Assembly (NCBI GenBank): GCA_900553115.1
Contig: USCF01000071.1
Coordinates: 1-6,121 of the forward strand
Length of the DNA stretch: 6,121 nt
Direction: 5' to 3'
Source: an uncultured Alphaproteobacteria bacterium
GTDB taxonomy: Bacteria; Pseudomonadota; Alphaproteobacteria; RF32; CAG-239
Under the pieces are notes generated by a model. The model saw only the letters and a program-made list of their open reading frames with translations, was not told the origin of the DNA and ran no database searches. The position numbers were made by a program, and so were the translations under genes. This document shows positions 1-5,549 of the stretch, piece after piece (positions within the stretch are counted from its first letter, which is position 1; each line of letters starts with the position of its first letter).

Positions 1-861
1 AATGATTTTGTGAGTGTTGAAATAGAAACAAAAACATTTCCAGACGGTGAGCATTATTGGAAAATAGCTGACAGTGAAAAATTGCACGGAAAACCTGCAG
101 TTTATATTTGCGGAACTGTTGATGACAACGCAATTTTTGAGGCTTATAATATGGCGTGCACTTTGGTTCGTGAACAATGTTCGTCGTTACATTTGATAGT
201 GCCATATTTTGGTTATTCCACCATGGAAAGAGCCGTTAAAAGCGGAGAAGTCGTAACCGCTAAAAATATCGCTCGAATGTTTAGTTCTCTGCCTTTATCG
301 GCAATGGGCAACTATATTTATTTGGTAGATTTACACTCTTTAGGCACGCAATATTACTTTGAAGAAAATCTGCACCCAATTCATTTAACCTCTGAGCCGG
401 TTATAGATAAAATTATAGCAGATATCCGTAAACAAAGTTCTTGTACGGTTTTAGCATCGGCAGATATGGGACGAGCTAAGTGGATAGAAAAAATGAGCAA
501 TCGTTTGAATATGCCTGGAGCGTATATTATGAAAAGACGCATTTCAGGTTCCGAAACTGAAGTAGAGGCACTAAACGCCGACGTAAAAGACTGCGATGTA
601 ATTATTTTTGATGATATGATTCGCTCTGGCAGCTCAATTATCAACGCTGCTAAAGCATATAAATCAATTGGAGCCAAAGATGTTTATGTTGTTTGCGTGC
701 ATGGTGTGTTTACACAGAATTCTTTGCAAAATTTACGTAACAGCGGTGTAATAAAACAAGTTTATTGCACCAACACGCACCCAAACGCCTTAGCTAACGC
801 CGGAGATTTTCTAAAAGTTTATGATATCTCTGAAATTTTGCTGCATAACCTTAAAATTTAA
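1..861 (+). CDS. Ribose-phosphate diphosphokinase (PRPP synthetase)-like protein, 5'-partial, plant class II-like motifs
   Basis: This probably transfers diphosphate from ATP to ribose 5-phosphate, making cytosolic PRPP for nucleotide, histidine and NAD synthesis. Numbering from the GTG at 10, visible family motifs are FPDGE (10-14), VPYFGY (64-69), a DLH with the family's catalytic histidine (107-109), KRR of the flexible loop (175-177) and the PRPP loop DDMIRSGSS (201-209). The block MER...TAKNIAR (72-89) replaces the bacterial RQDR-type ATP-binding block and resembles, from memory, plant PRS3/PRS4 (class II, phosphate-independent). The PRPP loop is also off consensus (usually DDxxxTGGT). 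The frame is open to base 1. FPDGE lies about 25 residues nearer the start than in E. coli Prs, and no ribosome site precedes the GTG, so I treat the gene as cut by the window edge. No clear terminator follows. The PRTase/PRPP-synthetase fold is certain; the exact substrate is inferred, so no symbol is given. Confidence 0.85.
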   Translation, partial: NDFVSVEIETKTFPDGEHYWKIADSEKLHGKPAVYICGTVDDNAIFEAYNMACTLVREQCSSLHLIVPYFGYSTMERAVKSGEVVTAKNIARMFSSLPLSAMGNYIYLVDLHSLGTQYYFEENLHPIHLTSEPVIDKIIADIRKQSSCTVLASADMGRAKWIEKMSNRLNMPGAYIMKRRISGSETEVEALNADVKDCDVIIFDDMIRSGSSIINAAKAYKSIGAKDVYVVCVHGVFTQNSLQNLRNSGVIKQVYCTNTHPNALANAGDFLKVYDISEILLHNLKI

Positions 862-880
862 CAAATTCAGCATTGTTGGG

Positions 881-908
881 TTGACAAAAAAATAAATAAT
901 GATATTAT
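881..908 (+). promoter_or_regulatory. Sigma-70 promoter for the two-gene unit at 952-1947
   Basis: The -35 is a perfect TTGACA (881-886). The -10 is TATTAT (903-908, five of six consensus bases), with a 16-bp spacer. Transcription should begin near 915, giving a short AT-rich leader of about 36 nt before the ATG at 952. It lies 20 bp after the PRPP synthetase-like stop codon, so the next two genes have their own start signal, although readthrough from upstream is not excluded. Confidence 0.75.
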
Positions 909-951
909 ACCGTCCAGATTTTGTATTATTAATTAATTTATTTTTCTGTAT

Positions 952-1410
952 ATGGAAAAGACATCTGTATTTACAACGCCTCTGCCGTTGGTCTATGCTA
1001 AAGAGAAAAAAATGGAGTTCGTTTCAGCGCTGGATTTATCCAAGTTGGATACTCTGGTTGGTATAAAATTGGACAAAATTACGCTCTCTTTAAAGCAAAG
1101 CAAGGTTTCGTGGTATGATGCTTATTGGATAGTTGAACGTAACAAAACTTTGTGGAAAACACCTTGTTTGCCCGAAGAAGAGGACTGTCAAGAGCTGGTG
1201 CGCCATCAGGAGCTGATTAACGCTACGCTAAAAATTTTGCGCGAACATGGTGTTGACGCCGATTTGCTTGATTATAACGGTATCTATTGGCTGCATACGG
1301 AGTTTTCACACGTTAAGTCTTATGCTTTTTTATTTAAGGAGCAGCTTAACACCTTGCGTGACAAATTTGATGCTTCTTCTTGTTACGCCCGTATTATTTG
1401 GTATAACTAA
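952..1410 (+). CDS. Hypothetical protein, 152 aa, first gene of a two-gene unit
   Basis: I do not recognise this family. It is soluble-looking, with no signal peptide or membrane segment, and is rich in aromatic residues: four Trp, with WYDAYW at 54-59 and IIWYN at the C-terminus. The middle (76-100) is charged and probably helical. Cysteines are at 72, 79 and 144 with no metal-site spacing. A near-consensus promoter ends 43 bp upstream and the next gene starts 6 bp after the stop, so the two are almost certainly co-transcribed. The ATG at 952 has no Shine-Dalgarno sequence; its leader is nearly all A and T. An in-frame ATG at 1012 (residue 21) has a weak purine run upstream (AAAGAG), so a shorter 132-aa product is possible. 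I keep the first ATG because the open frame begins right behind the promoter leader. That it is a real gene is likely; its function is unknown. Confidence 0.7.
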   Translation: MEKTSVFTTPLPLVYAKEKKMEFVSALDLSKLDTLVGIKLDKITLSLKQSKVSWYDAYWIVERNKTLWKTPCLPEEEDCQELVRHQELINATLKILREHGVDADLLDYNGIYWLHTEFSHVKSYAFLFKEQLNTLRDKFDASSCYARIIWYN

Positions 1411-1416
1411 ATTTTT

Positions 1417-1947
1417 ATGTCTATGAGTTCAAAAAATTCTAAGTTTTTCGTTATGGCAGCTTCTTTGTATAAGCAGCTTTCTAAGCCGGAGTTTTTTAAG
1501 CTGGATTTTGAAAAGCTGCAGGGAGCGCTGCTTCATTATGAAGCCTTAAAATTGACAAAGGCACTGATTCAAAACAGAAAAATGCCTTTGCTGTTTCCGT
1601 CAAACAATGCGGCGGAGGTGCTGAAATTTATGGCTGAACATTCGTATGGAACTGGCAATAATTTTTGTCATTGCTACTGTTCTCAGGACGAATTATGGAA
1701 AATGGTGCAGGCAGAAGATGACTACAACTGGTTTAAGGCTGTTGTTTCTGCCGATAAAGCTGATGATGTTTTAGGAAAATGGGCGGGGCTTATTACCGAC
1801 TATGTTGCATCTCGCGGCAATTTTCCTAAGTCGCGCAAAAACATGTATGTGGCTGTGCTGACTTTAGATATTGAAGCTTTTGGAATGGTCTGCTCGTCAG
1901 CTTTCTTTTGCTGCTCATTTTTGAAAGCTATGAAATTGCATGAATGA
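1417..1947 (+). CDS. Hypothetical protein, 176 aa, second gene of a two-gene unit, cysteine cluster
   Basis: I do not recognise this protein. It lacks a signal peptide and looks cytosolic and mostly helical. The region 14-55 is amphipathic (YKQLSKPEFFKLDFEKLQ and following). A compact cluster CHCYC sits at 84-88, and further cysteines lie near the C-terminus (159, 165, 166), which could bind a metal or form disulfides. It starts 6 bp after the preceding gene and is followed after 5 bp by a strong hairpin terminator, so it closes the operon. The ATG at 1417 lacks a Shine-Dalgarno sequence, and a second in-frame ATG two codons later (1423) is equally unsupported. Translation may depend on coupling to the upstream gene. 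The conserved layout of promoter, two genes and terminator argues for a real gene; no function can be assigned. Confidence 0.7.
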   Translation: MSMSSKNSKFFVMAASLYKQLSKPEFFKLDFEKLQGALLHYEALKLTKALIQNRKMPLLFPSNNAAEVLKFMAEHSYGTGNNFCHCYCSQDELWKMVQAEDDYNWFKAVVSADKADDVLGKWAGLITDYVASRGNFPKSRKNMYVAVLTLDIEAFGMVCSSAFFCCSFLKAMKLHE

Positions 1948-1951
1948 GATT

Positions 1952-1987
1952 AAAAAAACTTCCGATATTTTGTATCGGAAGTTTTTT
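1952..1987. terminator. Bidirectional intrinsic terminator between convergent transcripts
   Basis: A perfect 10-bp stem, ACTTCCGATA (1958-1967) with TATCGGAAGT (1973-1982), encloses a TTTTG loop. It is flanked by an A run on the left (1952-1957) and a T run on the right (1982-1987), so it reads as hairpin plus U-tract on both strands. It sits between the stop codon of the 176-aa plus-strand gene and the stop codon of the minus-strand DUF1847 gene (which begins at 1989). It should end both transcripts. Confidence 0.9.
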
Positions 1988-1988
1988 G

Positions 1989-2429
1989 TTACTCAAAATT
2001 TTCTACACTGCGGTGATGTGTTTCAAAATCTTTTACCACAATCGTTGTTACATCGGCTTTTGAGTATTTTTGAAAAATTAAGCCGTGTCCCAAACATTGC
2101 CCGACATTGATATTAAATTCTGTGCCGCATTGATTCAAATAATCTGCTTGTGAAATAGGATCGCACGACGGACCTTTTAGTTCTGGCGAAATTGTTTCGC
2201 CTTCCAAACCGCTGTCACGACAACTCATAGAATAGACCTCAAATCCTGCTTGTTCCAAAATTTCTTTCAAGTGAGCCGCATATTTTTGCATAAAAAAGCA
2301 ATTGGCTATGCCGAGTTTGTGATATCCGCTGAGTTTTGCAAAATCAATCAGCTCTTTGACGCGGGATTTGTTGCAGGCAAGGGCGGAAATATTCATTCTT
2401 TTGATGTCTTCATCGCTATATTCTGTCAT
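1989..2429 (-). CDS. DUF1847-family protein, short form lacking the Cys-rich N-terminus
   Basis: This resembles DUF1847 proteins, annotated as predicted metal-binding proteins of unknown role. The matching parts, recalled from the family, are the helix KELIDFAKLSGYHKLGIANC (25-44), LEQAGFEVYSMSC (58-70), CDPISQADYLN (89-99), GTEFNINVGQCLGHG (102-116) and KYSKADVTTIVVKD (121-134). Cysteines at 19, 44, 70, 89, 101 and 112 and histidines at 115, 138 and 139 are possible metal ligands. Family members I remember are near 200 aa and begin with a Cys-rich segment (C-x-x-C type) that is absent here, and the C-terminus is also shorter. The start is firm: AAAAGGAGG lies 5 nt before the ATG. It starts 37 bp after the rpoD stop with no terminator between, so it is probably the tail of the rpoD transcript. 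Family assignment is likely; biochemical function is unknown. Confidence 0.75.
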   Translation of the reverse strand: MTEYSDEDIKRMNISALACNKSRVKELIDFAKLSGYHKLGIANCFFMQKYAAHLKEILEQAGFEVYSMSCRDSGLEGETISPELKGPSCDPISQADYLNQCGTEFNINVGQCLGHGLIFQKYSKADVTTIVVKDFETHHRSVENFE

Positions 2430-2434
2430 ACAAA

Positions 2435-2443
2435 CCTCCTTTT
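2435..2443 (-). promoter_or_regulatory. Strong Shine-Dalgarno site of the DUF1847 gene
   Basis: On the minus strand this reads AAAAGGAGG, a full match to the anti-Shine-Dalgarno core, 5 nt upstream of the ATG at 2429. It fixes the start codon and shows that the short N-terminus is real and not a mis-called start. It also gives the downstream gene independent, efficient translation from the rpoD transcript. Confidence 0.85.
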
Positions 2444-2466
2444 GAGCTGATTGATTTTTGACAACT

Positions 2467-4557
2467 TTATTGGTCTAGGAACGAACGCAGGCGTTTTGAG
2501 CGGCTAGGGTGTTTCAATTTACGCAAAGCCTTAGCCTCAATTTGACGAATACGCTCTCGGGTAACGTTGAATTGTTTGCCAACTTCTTCCAAAGTGTGGT
2601 CAGTGTTCATACCAATACCAAAGCGCATACGCAAAACCCGCTCTTCCCTAGGGGTTAAAGACGATAAAATCTTGGTGCAGGTTTCTTTTAAGTTAGAGTG
2701 AATTGCCACATCTAAAGGCTGTAAAGCGCTTTCATCGGCAATAAAATCGCCCAAAGACGAATCCTCTTCATCACCGACAGGAGCTTCCAAACTAACCGGC
2801 TCTTTGGCGATTTTCATAACCTTGCGGATTTTATCCAGCGGCATAGACAAACGTTTTGCCAGCTCTTCAGGCACAGGCTCACGCCCCATTTCCGAAAGCA
2901 TTTGACGCGAAGTGCGCACCAGTTTGTTGATTGTTTCAATCATATGAACCGGAATACGAATCGTGCGTGCTTGATCGGCAATAGAACGGGTAATAGCCTG
3001 TCTGATCCACCAAGTGGCATAGGTCGAAAATTTGTAGCCGCGTCGATATTCAAATTTATCTACGGCTTTCATCAAACCAATGTTACCTTCTTGAATCAAA
3101 TCCAAAAATTGCATTCCGCGATTCGTGTATTTTTTAGCAATAGAAATAACCAGACGCAAGTTTGCTTCAATCATTTCTTTTTTTGCACGTTCGGCTTCTC
3201 GTTCGCCTTTTTTGATGGTGTCAACCATTTTGCGATATTCGCTGATTGGCAAACCGCATTCTTGCGCCATTTGCGCTACATTGTTGCGGATTTCGATGAT
3301 TTCATCTTTATATTTTTCTATAAACGCAACCCAGTGCTTGTCTTTTTTGAGTGAAATTTTTTCCAGCCAATTCGGGTCGAGTTCAGATTTTTGATAAGCT
3401 TCCAAAAAGTCTTCGCGCTTGATTTTGCAAGAGAGAGCATAACGCAGCAGCTTGCCTTCTTGTCCCATCAAACGTTTGTTCATTTCATTCAGCTGTTCAA
3501 CCAACTGTTCAACTTTACTGCTGTTGAGGTGGATAGAGCTCATCAGTTCCACCAGTTCTTTTTTGAGCTTCAAATATTTCTTTTCGGTAGCCGGAATAAT
3601 TTTGCGACCGGCCAAAATTGCCGCCATACGTTGACTTTGCACTTTTTTCAGGTCGTCATAATAGCTGGCGATTTTGTTCAAAGTTTCCAAAACCGGTTCC
3701 AGCAGCATGCTTTCCATAGCCGAAACAGAAGTAGAAGTGTGGCTTCCGCCTTCATCATCTTCGCCTTCGGCGCCGTCTTCAGAACCTTCTTCATCGTCCA
3801 GAGGTTCTATTTCATCATCGGCGTCATCAATATCATCGGCCACATCGTCGTCAATTTCGATATCCGTATCCAAATCATCGTCGATTTCATCAAGATTCTT
3901 TTCATTAAGTTCTTTGGTTACTTTTTCTAAATCTTCAACACCGGTGTTTTCAGCTTCATCGTCATAAACCATGGCTTCGCTGTCATCGCCGTACATAACT
4001 TCCAAATCCACAATATCACGGAGCTGCATAGTTCCGGCAACCAGTTCATCGCGCCAATCCGAAATGGCCTTAATAGTCATCGGACTTTCGCACAAACCGC
4101 CAATCATCACAGTTTTACCGGCTTCAATACGTTTGGAAATAGCGATTTCACCTTCGCGAGAAAGCAGCTCTACCAAACCCATTTCTTTCAAATACATACG
4201 AACCGGATCATCAGAATGTCCAACGTCTTTGGTGTCAATATTGCCAACATCGGCATCATTGTCACCATCGCTGTCAAAGTCCTCATCATATTCATTGGAA
4301 TCTTCTTCTTCGGCTTCATCAGCGTCCGAATCGGAAATAATATTAATTCCCATATCCGAGATGGAAGACATAATATCTTCTAGTTTGTCGGAAGACTGTT
4401 TATCCGGCGGCAGAACTTTATTAAGCTCCTCCATTGTGATATATCCAAGATTTTTACCCTTTGCAAGAAGGTGTCTGAAAGCTGTGCTCATAGCTTCAGT
4501 ATTAACGGATTCTGTACCTTCGTTTTCATACAAATCCTGATTTTCTTTATCTGACAT
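2467..4557 (-). CDS. rpoD: RNA polymerase primary sigma factor RpoD (sigma-70)
   Basis: This is the housekeeping sigma subunit that directs RNA polymerase to -35/-10 promoters. Domains in order: region 1.1 (about 24-75), an acidic linker (76-117), region 1.2 ([12 protein letters not shown], 116-127, to about 147), the non-conserved region (about 148-460) with a second acidic stretch (191-270), region 2 (464-533, with core-binding and the aromatic melting segment [15 protein letters not shown] at 508-522), region 3 (about 541-620), and region 4 (632-685) with the -35-binding helix-turn-helix [17 protein letters not shown] (665-681). The length, 696 aa, exceeds E. coli RpoD (613 aa), largely through the acidic segments. 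An AAGGAA ribosome site 4 nt before the ATG supports the start. The gene has its own promoter upstream and is followed by a DUF1847 gene. dnaG, commonly next to rpoD in proteobacteria, is not within the 1.5 kb upstream. Wording in the non-conserved region suggests an alphaproteobacterium. Confidence 0.98.
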   Translation of the reverse strand: MSDKENQDLYENEGTESVNTEAMSTAFRHLLAKGKNLGYITMEELNKVLPPDKQSSDKLEDIMSSISDMGINIISDSDADEAEEEDSNEYDEDFDSDGDNDADVGNIDTKDVGHSDDPVRMYLKEMGLVELLSREGEIAISKRIEAGKTVMIGGLCESPMTIKAISDWRDELVAGTMQLRDIVDLEVMYGDDSEAMVYDDEAENTGVEDLEKVTKELNEKNLDEIDDDLDTDIEIDDDVADDIDDADDEIEPLDDEEGSEDGAEGEDDEGGSHTSTSVSAMESMLLEPVLETLNKIASYYDDLKKVQSQRMAAILAGRKIIPATEKKYLKLKKELVELMSSIHLNSSKVEQLVEQLNEMNKRLMGQEGKLLRYALSCKIKREDFLEAYQKSELDPNWLEKISLKKDKHWVAFIEKYKDEIIEIRNNVAQMAQECGLPISEYRKMVDTIKKGEREAERAKKEMIEANLRLVISIAKKYTNRGMQFLDLIQEGNIGLMKAVDKFEYRRGYKFSTYATWWIRQAITRSIADQARTIRIPVHMIETINKLVRTSRQMLSEMGREPVPEELAKRLSMPLDKIRKVMKIAKEPVSLEAPVGDEEDSSLGDFIADESALQPLDVAIHSNLKETCTKILSSLTPREERVLRMRFGIGMNTDHTLEEVGKQFNVTRERIRQIEAKALRKLKHPSRSKRLRSFLDQ

Positions 4558-4617
4558 AACGTTCCTTAAAAAATCGATTTTTATCCATAGCGGACAATAT
4601 AAATTGCTAGCGACTAA

Positions 4618-4646
4618 TTTTTAGTTAATTTTATTTAATTTGTCAA
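4618..4646 (-). promoter_or_regulatory. Probable rpoD promoter
   Basis: On the minus strand a perfect TTGACA (4646-4641) is followed, 17 bp on, by TAAAAA (4623-4618), which matches four of six -10 bases. The distance to the rpoD ATG would give a leader of about 55 nt. The weak -10 leaves room for regulation or for a different -10 placed 1 bp away. A small inverted repeat, ACTAA-TTT-TTAGT (4613-4625), overlaps the -10. Confidence 0.5.
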
Positions 4647-4675
4647 TATCTGCCTTTCAAGATTAAGCAATTTTT

Positions 4676-5422
4676 TTATTTTCCTTCATTGTAGCTATTT
4701 CTTGCCATATTGATAACTTTGCCGGTGTTTTGCCGATTTTTTTCAGTGTGTTCTTTTACGACTGCTGCTTCAGGCTCTTTATGGATTCTGGCGCGAAGTT
4801 TTGATATCCTTTCATCAAGCAGCACTGTTCCGGATTTTCCTTCGGCCTGCATTGCCGAAATTCGTTTTTGAGCTGCTTCTTTATAATAGTTGTCTGCTTT
4901 CCCATCTGTCATAATGTTGTGCATTTCATCGGTTTTAGCATTATACCAAAACTTGTTCAGCTTGCCATTGCTGATAGAAGTGTCAGGAGCGATTTTTTCA
5001 CCGTTTTTATTGTGTATGGTTTCAAAATATGTTATATAGCCATCGGAATTTTTCTTTATCCATTTGCCATGCGGTTTCCCCTTGCGGTACCAGCCAGAAG
5101 TGACAGACTTGCCATCATCAGAATAGTGCAGATACGGACCGTCGTTTTTACCGTTTTTATCCACCACACAGCGTGTCATCAGCTTGGTTTTAGCCGAATC
5201 CCAATAGCTTTCTTGGATTCTGTGTCCGTCATTGTTGCAGGATTTTAAATAGCGGGAAAAAATATTTAATTTTGGTTCTGATTTTTGCTTGTTTTTAATT
5301 TCAAGCAGAGCTTTATCCAAGACAATATATACCATATTAAATCTGTTTATCAGACCAAAATCAGTAGCTTTGTGCATTATTTTTTCTTTTGTGGAATTTG
5401 ATGCAATAGCGGCCGACGTCAT
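4676..5422 (-). CDS. MORN_2-repeat (YwqK-like) protein, 248 aa, cytosolic
   Basis: The centre carries MORN_2-type repeats, a short beta-hairpin motif: KNDGPYLHYSDDGK (92-105) and SGWYRKGKPHGKWIKKNSDG (109-128). A degenerate third copy may lie at 150-160. Such repeats occur in YwqK-type and many effector or scaffold-like proteins, where they are structural; they do not define a function. The N-terminus has no signal peptide or membrane helix. The C-terminal third (about 180-248) is charged, probably helical and likely extended. The start is set by GGAGGG 6 nt before the ATG at 5422; another ATG at 5427 is too close to it and opens only ATG-AAA-TGA. The gene has its own extended -10 promoter with a palindrome in the spacer, so it is probably repressor-controlled. 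It stops 118 bp before rpoD with no clear terminator. The repeat call is fairly safe; the role is unknown. Confidence 0.8.
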   Translation of the reverse strand: MTSAAIASNSTKEKIMHKATDFGLINRFNMVYIVLDKALLEIKNKQKSEPKLNIFSRYLKSCNNDGHRIQESYWDSAKTKLMTRCVVDKNGKNDGPYLHYSDDGKSVTSGWYRKGKPHGKWIKKNSDGYITYFETIHNKNGEKIAPDTSISNGKLNKFWYNAKTDEMHNIMTDGKADNYYKEAAQKRISAMQAEGKSGTVLLDERISKLRARIHKEPEAAVVKEHTEKNRQNTGKVINMARNSYNEGK

Positions 5423-5428
5423 TTCATG

Positions 5429-5443
5429 CCCTCCATTAATGGA
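5429..5443 (-). promoter_or_regulatory. Ribosome-binding site of the MORN gene overlapping a 12-bp palindrome
   Basis: The site reads GGAGGG (5434-5429, minus strand), 6 nt before the ATG at 5422. The perfect palindrome TCCATTAATGGA (5432-5443) covers half of it. As DNA it could be a protein site. As RNA it is too tight to fold well on itself, so ribosome-site masking is unlikely. Confidence 0.6.
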
Positions 5444-5455
5444 TTATTTTAGTTC

Positions 5456-5483
5456 ATTATATCAATTTTGTACAAAATAACAA
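5456..5483 (-). promoter_or_regulatory. Extended -10 promoter of the MORN gene
   Basis: On the minus strand the -10 is a perfect TATAAT (5461-5456) preceded by TGA, giving the extended -10 form TGnTATAAT. A TTGTTA -35 (5483-5478, four of six consensus bases) lies 16 bp upstream. The start should be near 5450, giving a leader of under 30 nt. This is the strongest -10 in the window. Confidence 0.75.
5465..5478. promoter_or_regulatory. Candidate operator: 14-bp perfect palindrome in the promoter spacer
   Basis: ATTTTGTACAAAAT is identical on both strands and sits between the -10 and -35 of the MORN gene promoter, touching the -35 at its outer base. A dimeric repressor bound here would block RNA polymerase. 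No regulator gene is adjacent in the window, and I do not recognise the site as belonging to a named family. Confidence 0.5.
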
Positions 5484-5505
5484 GTTTTTTATTACATTTT
5501 TAAAT

Positions 5506-5542
5506 AAAAATAGCTCTGAGAATTAGTCTCAAAGCTATTTTT
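5506..5542 (-). terminator. Intrinsic terminator of the 3'-terminal gene at the right edge
   Basis: The 16-nt arms at 5527-5542 and 5506-5521 form a continuous stem on the minus strand (AAAAATAGCTTTGAGA with TCTCAGAGCTATTTTT, one G-U pair) around a 5-nt loop, ending in a U-rich tail. It starts 8 bp after the stop codon of the gene at 5550-6121 and precedes the MORN promoter, so it insulates the two. Confidence 0.85.
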
Positions 5543-5549
5543 GATAGAG

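Noticed and set aside
10..12. GTG as the true start of the PRPP synthetase-like gene
   Set aside because: No ribosome site is visible and about 25 family residues before FPDGE would be missing; the frame is open to base 1, so the gene is more likely cut by the window.
381..677. Minus-strand open frame of 98 aa inside the PRPP synthetase-like gene
   Set aside because: It lies wholly opposite conserved PRPP synthetase motifs, and its translation looks like an antisense product.
861..880. Terminator after the PRPP synthetase-like gene
   Set aside because: Only a weak AACAA/TTGTT pairing is present, with no stable stem and no proper T-tract.
952..1947. Toxin-antitoxin or defence pair
   Set aside because: The small tandem layout fits loosely, but neither protein shows a toxin, DNA-binding or nuclease motif, so the label would be invented.
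2250..2450. Plus-strand open frame opposite the DUF1847 gene
   Set aside because: It is antisense to a gene with a perfect ribosome site and family motifs, and shows no domain of its own.
3391..4540. Long plus-strand open frames opposite rpoD, including a Ser-rich one at 3674-3967
   Set aside because: They are antisense shadows. The Asp/Glu codons of the acidic RpoD region read as Ser and other stop-free codons on the other strand; RpoD itself is unambiguous.
4868..5248. Plus-strand open frame of 126 aa with hydrophobic segments
   Set aside because: It is antisense to the MORN-repeat gene, whose repeats, ribosome site and promoter support the minus-strand reading.
4676..5422. Calling the MORN protein an antitoxin because YwqK-type entries often carry that label
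   Set aside because: The label comes from one context (YwqJ/YwqK). Here only the structural repeats are seen and no toxin gene lies beside it.
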